Below, piece by piece: positions 1 to 6,582 of a stretch of DNA of 10,434 nucleotides (position 1 is its first letter; the number at the start of each line of letters is the position of its first letter). The position numbers and the translations under genes are program-made. The notes beneath the pieces are model-generated. The model made no database searches. It was given only the letters and a program-made list of their open reading frames with translations, and was not told the origin of the DNA. This stretch comes from CAZMXI01 sp964570205. GTDB taxonomy: Bacteria > Planctomycetota > Phycisphaerae > Tepidisphaerales > Tepidisphaeraceae. Where the stretch lies: NCBI GenBank assembly GCA_964570205.1, contig CAZMXI010000172.1:1-10434 (forward strand), written 5' to 3'.

Positions 1-1189
1 CCACCATCAGGATGTCGGGGTCCTGCCTGAGCAAGGTGCGCAGCGCGTTGGGAAAGCCAAAACCGATCTTCTCGCTGACCTGAAACTGGTTGATTCCGGC
101 GATGGCGTATTCGACCGGATCCTCGACGGTGCAGATGTTGACCTCGGGCTCGTTCAGCTCATGAAGGCTGGCATAGAGCGTCGTGCTCTTGCCGGAACCG
201 GTCGGCCCGGTGACCAGCAGGATGCCGTTGGGCAGCGAGATGAGCCTTCGCCACTGTTTGATCGCCTCATAGCCAAAACCCAGGCGTTCGAGGTTGACGG
301 CGCCACGGTCGCAGTCGATGACGCGAATGACTACTTTCTCGCCATGCAGGCCCGGCAGGCTGCTGACGCGCAGGTCAATCGGCCGCTTGTCCATCATGAC
401 ATGGATGCCGCCATCCTGTGGGAGCCGCCGCTCGGCGATATCGAGGCCGGCCATGATTTTCACCCTGGAGATGACGGCCGGGTGCATCTGGAACGGGGGA
501 CGGAGCTTTTCGACGAGGCGCCCGTCAATCCGGTAGCGGACGCGGAAGACGCGGTCGCCGGGCTCCAGGTGAATGTCGCTGGCCCCTTCCTTGACCGCGC
601 TGTAGATGCAGTAGTTGACCAGCTTAATGACGGGGGAGTCGCCGGCGGCCTGTTCGAGGTTGCTGAGGTCCAGCGACTGCGGCTCGACAAGGCTCAATTC
701 CTCAACATTGACTTCATCGATGATGTCATCGATGACGAAGACGCTTTCGTTGGGCAGGTAAGCCTGGAGGGTCGCCCCGATGTCATGGGCCGTCGCAGCG
801 ACGACCTGCACACGGCATTTGCTGACGCGTTCGATCTCCTCGACCAGAAAGACATTGGCGGGCTCGGGCACGGCGACCGTGAGCATCCCATTGACCAGGA
901 ACAGGGGGAGCACGTGATGCTTCTCGAGGAATTCCTTGGGGAGCGTGGCAATGGCCTTGGGGTCGGCGATGCGGGGCGTGACGCGGGCATAGGGCACGCC
1001 GTAGACCGCCGCGAGCGTTTCGCAGATCTGATCCTCGGTGCAGAACCGCAGTTCGACGAGAATCTCGCCCAGCAGCTTCTGATGATTGCTGCGTTTCTGT
1101 TCATCGAGGGCGCGCTGAAGGTTCTCGGGCGAAAGGAGGCCCTTGTCCAGCAGGAGTTGCCCCAGAGGTTTTCGAGCGGCGGCAATCAT
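1..1189 (-). CDS. pilB: PilB/GspE assembly ATPase, 3' end cut by window
   Basis: The hexameric cytoplasmic motor that powers pilus extension or secretion; 396 residues are visible. Residues 6-62 form an MshEN-like repeat pair (PLGQLLLDKGLLSPENLQRA, then LLGEILVELRFCTEDQICET), the family that can bind cyclic-di-GMP. A second N-terminal domain spans about 65-145 (GVPYARVTP ... HVLPLFLVNGMLTVAVPEPA). The N2D region starts at about 180 (AAGDSPVIKLVNYCIYSAVK, then EGASDIHLEP). It continues with VRYRIDGRLVE, VKIMAGLDIAERRLPQDGGI and DLRVSSLPGLHGEKVVIRV. Walker A is GPTGSGKS (328-335), the Asp box TVEDPVEY (354-361), and Walker B begins RQDPDILMV (388-396), where the window ends just before the expected Gly-Glu. 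ATG at 1189 is the only plausible in-frame start; no clear ribosome binding site is seen. Separate PilN and PilO proteins upstream favour PilB over GspE. Confidence 0.92.
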   Translation of the reverse strand, partial: MIAAARKPLGQLLLDKGLLSPENLQRALDEQKRSNHQKLLGEILVELRFCTEDQICETLAAVYGVPYARVTPRIADPKAIATLPKEFLEKHHVLPLFLVNGMLTVAVPEPANVFLVEEIERVSKCRVQVVAATAHDIGATLQAYLPNESVFVIDDIIDEVNVEELSLVEPQSLDLSNLEQAAGDSPVIKLVNYCIYSAVKEGASDIHLEPGDRVFRVRYRIDGRLVEKLRPPFQMHPAVISRVKIMAGLDIAERRLPQDGGIHVMMDKRPIDLRVSSLPGLHGEKVVIRVIDCDRGAVNLERLGFGYEAIKQWRRLISLPNGILLVTGPTGSGKSTTLYASLHELNEPEVNICTVEDPVEYAIAGINQFQVSEKIGFGFPNALRTLLRQDPDILMV

Positions 1190-1220
1190 GGTTCGCGTCG
1201 TTTTCTGGCCGACGGCCGGC

Positions 1221-1562
1221 TCATCCGTGCATGGTTTTCAGGGCGCCGGCAAGTTCCGACTGGCACTCGAAATAGTGCTCGAGCCGGGTGATCTCGAGTA
1301 TCTTGCGGCAGTTGTCATCAAGCGACGCCAGCTTGACCTGGCCGAACAGGGCATCGCAGCGTTTCTTCAACCAGAGCAGCGCCTCCAGTCCCTCGCTATC
1401 GATGAAAGGACACTTCTCGAGGTCGATAACGAAGTCCACCATCTGCTTCGACTCGATGCGCTCGTCGGCCGTTTTCCTGAGCTGGGCGGCAACGTCGCCG
1501 CTCAGGTCGCCGTCGACACCAATGACACACACCTGGTTGTAGTCGTCGCATGTCATGGGCAT
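1221..1562 (-). CDS. STAS-domain protein, anti-sigma-factor-antagonist-like
   Basis: A 113-residue single STAS domain. The hallmark is FVIDLEKCPFIDSEGLEALLWL, where Asp55-Ser56 aligns with the Asp-Ser of SpoIIAA (Ser58) and RsbV (Ser56), the serine phosphorylated by partner anti-sigma kinases. The next residue is Glu57, where SpoIIAA has Ser and RsbV has Thr. The C-terminal part (GQVKLASLDDNCRKILEITRLEHYFEC) is the usual strand-helix ending. Such proteins switch partners according to serine phosphorylation. No anti-sigma kinase, PP2C phosphatase or sigma factor lies in this window, so its partner is unknown and a non-sigma role in the pilus control module is possible. It sits 12 bases after the HD-GYP gene and 31 bases before the PilB-like ATPase gene. 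Confidence 0.88.
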   Translation of the reverse strand: MPMTCDDYNQVCVIGVDGDLSGDVAAQLRKTADERIESKQMVDFVIDLEKCPFIDSEGLEALLWLKKRCDALFGQVKLASLDDNCRKILEITRLEHYFECQSELAGALKTMHG

Positions 1563-1568
1563 AGGTTG

Positions 1569-1574
1569 CCTCCT
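1569..1574 (-). promoter_or_regulatory. Ribosome binding site of the STAS gene
   Basis: A consensus AGGAGG, 6 bases before the ATG at 1562 and filling the 12-base gap after the HD-GYP stop. It selects this ATG over a second ATG two codons inside, and suggests efficient translation of the STAS protein. Confidence 0.75.
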
Positions 1575-3263
1575 CTACGCAGCCCGAAGCGACTGCTGAA
1601 GCTCGATGAGTTTTCTGGCCTGCTGCTGGTACTCACGCAACAGGAGCCGGAGTTGCTCGGCGGTGATCTGCAGGAACGCCTCCGCCAGAGCGGGGTCAAA
1701 CTGCGTTCCCGAGCAACGACGGATTTCGGCCATCGCGACTTCCAGGGGCAGCGCCTTTCGGTAAGTGCGGCTGGAGGTCATGGCATCAAAGCAGTCGGCC
1801 AGGCAGATAATCCGGCCAAACAGCGGAATATCCTTGCCGCTGAGCCCAGCCGGATAGCCATGGCCATCGTATCGCTCGTGATGATGTAACACGCCCGGCA
1901 CCACGCCTTCGAGCTGCTTGACGTCGGCAAGGATGCGGGCGCCGATCTGCGGGTGCTTCTTAATCTGCTCGAATTCCTCCGGGGTGAGTCGACCGGTCTT
2001 CTGCAGCACGCTCTCGGGCACGCCGATCTTGCCGACGTCATGCAGCAAGCCGGCCATATACACCTTCTCGACGTCGTCTTCGCTGAGGCCAACCTGCACG
2101 GCCAGATGCCTGCCAACCAGGGCGACGCGCTCGCTGTGGCCGCAGGTGTAGGCATCCTTGGCGTCAACGGCACTGGTCAGGGCGTGGAGAAGGCCCATCA
2201 TCAGATCGTGGACATCGCCGAACAGCAAGGCGTTTTCGAGGTAGATCGCCGACTCATTGGCGATGCTCGTCAGCAGCTTGCTGTCGACCGAATCGAAATC
2301 GCCCGTGGCTTTGTCCAGGCCGAAGAGGCATCCCAGGACCTGGTCTCCGCGCTGAAGCGGAACGGCGATCAGGCGGCGCGCATAGGCCGCCAGCCAGCCG
2401 AAAGCCGGATCGCTGGCGATGCTGTTCACCAGCAGCGGTCCTTTCCGCTCGCGGACGGCGGAGACGAGCTGGTCACCAAGTCGATGGACCATGTGCTCTT
2501 CCAGATCGATCTCGCCATACAGAACCGGATGCTCCCGGCAGCGGTCATTCTGAAGCGCCACGCCCATTCCCCGCAGACTGATGACCTGCATGACATCCAG
2601 GCACGCCTGATGGAAGAAATCGGCGCTGCCGCGGTTGACGCGCATGCCGCCGGTGATCTGCTCGATGAGCGTCAGCTCTTCGTAGGCGTTCGCCAGTTGC
2701 ACCGACAGGCTGTTAAGCTCCTGCTCGGCGGCCGCGACACGCGTGCGTTCTGACAAGAGGCTCAGCAGCAGGTTGAGATCGATCACGAGCCGGCGTGGGT
2801 CCTGGCCCGGGAGACAATCCGCCTGGCTGCTGAGCCAGTTTCGGTCCAGCTTGATGTCGTGACATGCCCGTTCGATCGCCGGATCCGCGCCTCGGAAATC
2901 CTGTCGCTTGCCGGTGAGCAGCAATACTCCCTGCAACCGCCGCCGGTGCGCGACGGGCACAGCAGCGCACGCCACGCCGGGAACCACCTCCCACAGCGAA
3001 GGCGTCGACGGGGCGCCGGCCTGGGCGATTCGCTCCGCCAGCGACGCGGCCGTTTCCGGTCGCCTCAAGAGGGGCACGACATAGCACTGGTAGAACGCAT
3101 CCGCGTGAGAGTCGTGGAAAGCGACCTGTCCATCGGCGTGCAGGGCGATCAGGCAGGTCCCAGAGCCGCGACTGGAGGCCGCCAAGCCCTCCAGCAGGGT
3201 CGGGACCATCATATCGCTGCCCTTGCGACCCGCCGTCGCGAGATTGGCTGGATTCAGGGACAT
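1575..3263 (-). CDS. GAF and HD-GYP protein, predicted cyclic-di-GMP phosphodiesterase
   Basis: A 562-residue soluble protein (no signal peptide or membrane helix). The C-terminal domain (about 350-530) is a complete HD-GYP: His375 in CGHSERV, the HD pair in LLHDVGK (His408/Asp409), and the signature HHERYDGHGYP (about 461-471). Further on is FGRIICLADCFDAMTSSRTYRKAL. HD-GYP enzymes are metal-dependent and hydrolyse cyclic-di-GMP to GMP. The central part (about 205-345) looks like a GAF domain (RGMGVALQND ... LIAVPLQRGDQVLGCLFGLDK). The N-terminal 25-150 is probably a second, divergent GAF-like sensor (AVPVAHRRRLQGVLLLTGKR), joined by a coiled coil (about 165-205, SERTRVAAAEQELNSLSVQL). The start is ATG at 3263 behind a weak AAGAAGG; an in-frame GTG seven codons upstream is possible. 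It lies 68 bases after the receiver gene and 12 bases before the STAS gene. It has no receiver of its own, so the neighbouring receiver could act on it in trans. Confidence 0.9.
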   Translation of the reverse strand: MSLNPANLATAGRKGSDMMVPTLLEGLAASSRGSGTCLIALHADGQVAFHDSHADAFYQCYVVPLLRRPETAASLAERIAQAGAPSTPSLWEVVPGVACAAVPVAHRRRLQGVLLLTGKRQDFRGADPAIERACHDIKLDRNWLSSQADCLPGQDPRRLVIDLNLLLSLLSERTRVAAAEQELNSLSVQLANAYEELTLIEQITGGMRVNRGSADFFHQACLDVMQVISLRGMGVALQNDRCREHPVLYGEIDLEEHMVHRLGDQLVSAVRERKGPLLVNSIASDPAFGWLAAYARRLIAVPLQRGDQVLGCLFGLDKATGDFDSVDSKLLTSIANESAIYLENALLFGDVHDLMMGLLHALTSAVDAKDAYTCGHSERVALVGRHLAVQVGLSEDDVEKVYMAGLLHDVGKIGVPESVLQKTGRLTPEEFEQIKKHPQIGARILADVKQLEGVVPGVLHHHERYDGHGYPAGLSGKDIPLFGRIICLADCFDAMTSSRTYRKALPLEVAMAEIRRCSGTQFDPALAEAFLQITAEQLRLLLREYQQQARKLIELQQSLRAA

Positions 3264-3331
3264 GACCTTCTTTTCATCCTCCACGTTCGGGCGCACACTT
3301 GGCAGACCGGGGCGTGCACCGCCGCGGCCGG

Positions 3332-3718
3332 CTACGCAGCCTGAGCCATCGTCCCGAGGATCTCGTTGACCGTGGCCAGCAATTGCCTCGGACTGAAGGG
3401 CTTGCTGATCATGCAGCGGATGCCGCTGCGCTCCGTGTCCTGGTCTTCCAGGCAGTAGCCCCGCGCCGTCAGCATGATTGCGGGGATGGCGCTGGTGCGC
3501 AGCTCCATCTTGAGGCGGCGGCAAAGCTCGAGACCCGAGAGCTCGGGCATGTGATAGTCGGTGATGATCAGGTCGGGCAGTTCCTGCTGCGCCATTTCCA
3601 GGGCCTCGCGGCCATCGCGCGCAGTCACCACACGGAAACCGGCGTTGCGCAGCTTCATCGAAACCACGTGCAGAATGTGTGATTCGTCATCGGCAACGAG
3701 AATCGTCTTCTCTCCCAT
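3332..3718 (-). CDS. Stand-alone CheY-like response regulator receiver
   Basis: A 128-residue single receiver domain with no output domain. Key residues are present: the acidic pair Asp10/Asp11 (VADDES), phospho-acceptor Asp54 (IITDYHMPELSG), Thr84 (IMLTARG) and Lys106 (ISKPFSP). The stretch before the lysine reads LEDQDTERSGIRCMISKPF, where most receivers have a 'G-A-D-D-Y' turn. The alpha4-beta5 surface, the usual output face, is therefore atypical. It lies 83 bases after the kinase stop, so the kinase is its likely phosphodonor. With no DNA-binding or enzymatic domain it would work by protein contact, as CheY and the pilus regulators PilG/PilH do. Its target could be the HD-GYP protein, the ATPase or another pilus component; the sequence does not say which. 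Confidence 0.9.
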   Translation of the reverse strand: MGEKTILVADDESHILHVVSMKLRNAGFRVVTARDGREALEMAQQELPDLIITDYHMPELSGLELCRRLKMELRTSAIPAIMLTARGYCLEDQDTERSGIRCMISKPFSPRQLLATVNEILGTMAQAA

Positions 3719-3721
3719 ATG

Positions 3722-3727
3722 CCCTCC
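3722..3727 (-). promoter_or_regulatory. Ribosome binding site of the receiver gene
   Basis: GGAGGG on the minus strand, 3 bases before the ATG at 3718 (4 bases counted from GGAGG). It selects this start over an in-frame ATG at 3796 that would add 26 residues unlike any receiver N-terminus. Confidence 0.65.
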
Positions 3728-3801
3728 GGGAACAACGGTGACGACCAAGGAACAGGCACGACAGTGCGCGATCGATCCCGGGCATTCGCCGTTCATCCTC
3801 T

Positions 3802-5226
3802 CTACTCGACCAGGTCCAGCTCAAAACCGAACGTGCTCCCCTGGCCAACCTGGCTCTCAACGAAAATCCTGCCGTGGTGCACCGTCTCAACGATGTGCTT
3901 CACCAGCGACAAACCGAGGCCGGTGCCCTTGGCCGTGCGGTTGTTGGCCTCGGCCCTGTAGAACTTATCGAATACAAACGGCAGGTCCTTTGGCGGAATC
4001 CCCACGCCCGTGTCGAAAATGCGGACGCCGACGTTTTTCTTGGACTCGTCGACCACGGTCTGGACGGTTATCCGGCCGCCCTCGGGAGTGTACTTCACCG
4101 CGTTGCTCAGGAGATTCAGCACCGACTCATAGAGCATGTCGCGATCGCACATGACTTCGTAGAACGCGGGACTGATCTGCTCCAGGATCGTGATCTGCTT
4201 CTGACGCGCCTGGGGGCTGATGACCTCGACGGCCTCCTTCAGCAGCATGGTGAGGCTCTGAGGTTTCTTGTTGATCTTCACGAGACCGGATTCGATGCGC
4301 GAGATGTTCAGGATGTTGTCGATCAGCCGCCCGAGGCGGTTGGCCTCGTTGTGGATCACGTCGTAGAACTCACGAGCGGTCTGCTCATCGGCGGCTTCGC
4401 CGTCGATGAGCATCTCAACGTACGCCTTGATGCTCGCCAGGGGGGTGCGGAGTTCATGGCTTACGCTGGAAACGAACTGGTTCTTCATCTCCGCGACTTC
4501 TTTCTCGCGCGTCATGTCGTGCAGAACCGCGACCACGCCAGCGGGTTCATCTCCCTGGCCGGAGATGCACGAAAGCGTGATCTTGTAGGTGCGTTCGCCT
4601 CCGGGCGACTGGACTCTGTGCTCAACGATGCGCCTGCCGCTTCGGCTGTTGCTCTGGCGCATCTCGCGGATCAGCTTGATCATCTCCTGATCGCGCAGAA
4701 GCTGCTGGACCGGGGCGCGGCTCGCGCACGCCAGATCGAATGCGAAGGTGCGCGCCGCCGAGTCGTTGGCCAGGACAACGTCGTCGAAGGTGTCGGTCAC
4801 AAGGACCGCATCCGAAATGCTGTAGATGATGGATTCGAGGTGCTGCCGCTCCGCCGTCGCGATCTTGAGCTGGATTTCAAGTTCCTTCGCCCGGAGCTGA
4901 GCGCCGGCCGCGCCCTGCTCGCTGGACGCCGCCATGCCGCGAACCGAATGCGCCAGCGGCATCAGATCGGGGTGGTCCGTCGCAACGCCGGATGGCGACC
5001 CCTTGGTCTCAAGCTGTCTGGCCAGGCGTAAACAGGAACTTCGCAGCAAGGCCAAGCCAAACATGGCCCACCCGCACGCCAGGACCATCAGCCCAATGCC
5101 CACTGCGTGAATGGCGGCTGCGCCAGCGAGCCCCCACCTGGCGGCGCGCGGCGCCGCGACCGCCGCCCAGACGCCCGCGCCCAGTGCTACGCCACAGATG
5201 CTCAGAACTGTTCGCGTGCGTCGCAC
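3802..5226 (-). CDS. Membrane-bound PAS histidine kinase
   Basis: A 474-residue sensor kinase that would autophosphorylate on His and pass phosphate to a receiver, probably the next gene product. Two membrane helices (about 7-25 and 33-61) are joined by a periplasmic turn of only about seven residues, so there is no extracellular sensor domain. A linker/coiled coil (about 62-130) leads to a PAS domain (about 127-237, ISDAVLVTDTFDDVVLANDSA). HisKA follows, with His257 in SSVSHELRTPLASIKAYVEM. The HATPase domain has the N box (NLLSNAVKYTP, 371-381), G1 (DTGVGI, 405-410), F box (FVFDKFYR, 417-424) and G2 (GTGLGLSL, 434-441). All catalytic motifs are intact and no HAMP is obvious. The start is GTG (5226) with only a weak AGGG/CAGG upstream; no better in-frame start was found. 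The layout is that of PhoR/VicK-type kinases. The signal is unknown and may be sensed in the membrane or cytoplasm. Confidence 0.9.
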   Translation of the reverse strand: MRRTRTVLSICGVALGAGVWAAVAAPRAARWGLAGAAAIHAVGIGLMVLACGWAMFGLALLRSSCLRLARQLETKGSPSGVATDHPDLMPLAHSVRGMAASSEQGAAGAQLRAKELEIQLKIATAERQHLESIIYSISDAVLVTDTFDDVVLANDSAARTFAFDLACASRAPVQQLLRDQEMIKLIREMRQSNSRSGRRIVEHRVQSPGGERTYKITLSCISGQGDEPAGVVAVLHDMTREKEVAEMKNQFVSSVSHELRTPLASIKAYVEMLIDGEAADEQTAREFYDVIHNEANRLGRLIDNILNISRIESGLVKINKKPQSLTMLLKEAVEVISPQARQKQITILEQISPAFYEVMCDRDMLYESVLNLLSNAVKYTPEGGRITVQTVVDESKKNVGVRIFDTGVGIPPKDLPFVFDKFYRAEANNRTAKGTGLGLSLVKHIVETVHHGRIFVESQVGQGSTFGFELDLVE

Positions 5227-5245
5227 AGCCTGCCCTTGATGAACC

Positions 5246-5275
5246 GCGGGCCCCGCATGCTCATGCGGGGCCCGC
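5246..5275 (-). terminator. Perfect 14-base inverted repeat between TPR gene and kinase gene
   Basis: Arms GCGGGCCCCGCATG (5246-5259) and CATGCGGGGCCCGC (5262-5275) are perfectly complementary with only 2 bases between. The real RNA loop would be larger after opening the top pairs. It fills half of the 58-base gap between the TPR stop (5285) and the kinase GTG (5226). There is no T-run on either strand, so it looks like an attenuator, a processing/stability element or a protein-binding palindrome rather than a full terminator. Confidence 0.55.
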
Positions 5276-5284
5276 CACCTGTCG

Positions 5285-6469
5285 TCATTCGCCGGTTTCG
5301 ACCTGGGCCATCAGCATCGACGCCATCTCGTCGCCCGGCCTGAGCTGCAGCGCCCGTCCATAGTGCTCGATGGCTTGCTCGTGCAGGCCCTGCTTTTCCA
5401 GCACATAGCCCGTCATGCACAGGATCACCGGATCCTTGGGATCCAGGAGACTGGCCTTGCGGAAGCTGCTCAGGGCGTCGTTCAGCCTGTTCTGCCGAAT
5501 CCGCAGATAGCCCTGCATCAGGTATGCTTCGGCATTCGCCGGATCGAGGCTCATCGCCTTGCGCAGGGACAGATTGACCCGACCCTCATCGTCGGTCTGG
5601 ATCGCGGCCTTGGCCAGGTTCAGCCAGATGGCGGGCGATGATGGGTCACGCTGCGCCGCCGTCTCGAAACTCTCCCGGGCCTCGCGGAACAATCCGAGCT
5701 GCATCCGGCACTCGCCGAGGGCAGACAGCAGGTCAGCCCTCGCGGCGTATTTCTCATCCGCCATCAATCTCTCGATGATGTGGGCCGCCTCCCGGTAGTC
5801 GCGGGCGTAATACGTGGCGAGCGCCAGGTGTTCGCGGATGCCCTGTTCGTCCGGCGCCAGGATGCTCGCGTGCCGCAACTGCATCACGGCCTCGGCGTGC
5901 TTGCCATCCTGCGACAGCAACTGACCCACGGCGTCTCGAATGGTCGCACTGTTCTCGAAGTAGGCCATCTTGTCCAGCAACAGCGCCAGCGCCTCGGCAC
6001 GACGATCCACGGCCACCAGCATCTCAGCGCGGGCCAGCACGTACGGCAGCTCGGCCGGCGCCTTCTCGCATGCCCGGGTGTAGTAGGCCAGCGCCGAATC
6101 GTTCCGCTGCCACCGCTGCGCGATCACCCCGGCCAGGTAATCCACTTCGCCGTTCTTCGGTTCCAGGGCGCGCGCCTGCTGAAGCTCGCGATCGGCCTGC
6201 TCGAGCTGGCCCTGCTCGATCGACAGCCTGGCCGAAAGGAGCCTGAGCGGCACATGATCCGCATTGTGCGCCAAACCCTCGTTGATGCTCTTGCGGCACG
6301 CGTCAAAGTGCCCGTTCTCGTACTGCTGTTTGCCGAGGCTATACAGGACGCCCGCACGGGCGTTATTCCATTTGCTCTTGATCTCTTCCCTTGCGGTGGG
6401 CTTGGGCTGCGATGAGCAGCCGACGGCCACGAAGAGAGCCAGGACCGATGCCAACACCTTGTACGACAT
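5285..6469 (-). CDS. TPR-repeat lipoprotein, candidate secretin pilotin or pilus-biogenesis factor
   Basis: A 394-residue protein with a lipoprotein signal peptide (MSYKVLASVLALFVAVGC; lipobox A-V-G-C with Cys18 as the predicted lipidated residue). Almost all of the rest, from about residue 39 on, is a run of roughly ten 34-residue TPR units. The C-terminal ones are the clearest, for example AEAYLMQGYLRIRQNRLNDA and VILCMTGYVLEKQGLHEQAI, each ending in a 'x-D-P' or 'R-P-G-D' turn. TPRs are protein-binding superhelices. In other bacteria a TPR lipoprotein (PilF/PilW) is needed for secretin assembly in the outer membrane, and this gene directly follows the secretin. PilF is shorter, with about six repeats, so direct orthology is not claimed. 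The residue after Cys is Ser, which in enterobacterial rules would allow outer-membrane sorting. A strong hairpin lies just after the stop. Confidence 0.85.
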   Translation of the reverse strand: MSYKVLASVLALFVAVGCSSQPKPTAREEIKSKWNNARAGVLYSLGKQQYENGHFDACRKSINEGLAHNADHVPLRLLSARLSIEQGQLEQADRELQQARALEPKNGEVDYLAGVIAQRWQRNDSALAYYTRACEKAPAELPYVLARAEMLVAVDRRAEALALLLDKMAYFENSATIRDAVGQLLSQDGKHAEAVMQLRHASILAPDEQGIREHLALATYYARDYREAAHIIERLMADEKYAARADLLSALGECRMQLGLFREARESFETAAQRDPSSPAIWLNLAKAAIQTDDEGRVNLSLRKAMSLDPANAEAYLMQGYLRIRQNRLNDALSSFRKASLLDPKDPVILCMTGYVLEKQGLHEQAIEHYGRALQLRPGDEMASMLMAQVETGE

Positions 6470-6475
6470 GACAGT

Positions 6476-6480
6476 CTCCT
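6476..6480 (-). promoter_or_regulatory. Ribosome binding site of the TPR lipoprotein gene
   Basis: AGGAG on the minus strand, 6 bases before the ATG at 6469. It supports a start that gives an intact lipoprotein signal peptide. Confidence 0.7.
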
Positions 6481-6531
6481 TCCACAGACGACTGACCCAC
6501 GCTTTGCCGAGTGTCTTCCCTGATGAGAGGC

Positions 6532-6564
6532 GGAGCCCGGGGGGTTAAGTCGCCCCCGGGCTCC
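6532..6564 (-). terminator. GC-rich hairpin after the secretin, no U-tract
   Basis: Perfect 12-base inverted repeat (GGAGCCCGGGGG at 6532-6543 and its complement at 6553-6564) with a 9-base loop, starting 18 bases after the secretin stop in the 113-base gap before the TPR gene. It is not followed by a T-run on either strand. It may be a partial terminator, an attenuator or a 3'-end mRNA stabiliser rather than a standard intrinsic terminator. Confidence 0.55.
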
Positions 6565-6582
6565 TCTTACCGCATGGCCGGC

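Noticed and set aside
161..1291. Plus-strand open frame of about 376 codons opposite the ATPase gene
   Set aside because: The minus strand encodes Walker A, Asp box and N-terminal ATPase motifs across the same bases; the plus-strand product has no recognisable motif.
3264..3524. 87-codon in-frame N-terminal extension of the HD-GYP protein
   Set aside because: It overlaps the receiver gene, is a Gly/Pro/Arg/His-rich out-of-frame translation of it, and has no ribosome binding site; the ATG at 3263 gives a sensible N-terminus.
3719..3796. 26-codon upstream extension of the receiver
   Set aside because: Receivers begin a few residues before the first strand and acidic pair; GGAGGG marks the downstream ATG at 3718.
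3874..5031. Plus-strand open frame of about 385 codons opposite the histidine kinase
   Set aside because: Mirror frame of a kinase with all its catalytic boxes; no domain in the plus-strand translation.
6470..6582. Promoter for the TPR gene in the 113-base gap
   Set aside because: No convincing -35/-10 pair was seen by eye; the gap holds the hairpin and the ribosome binding site only.
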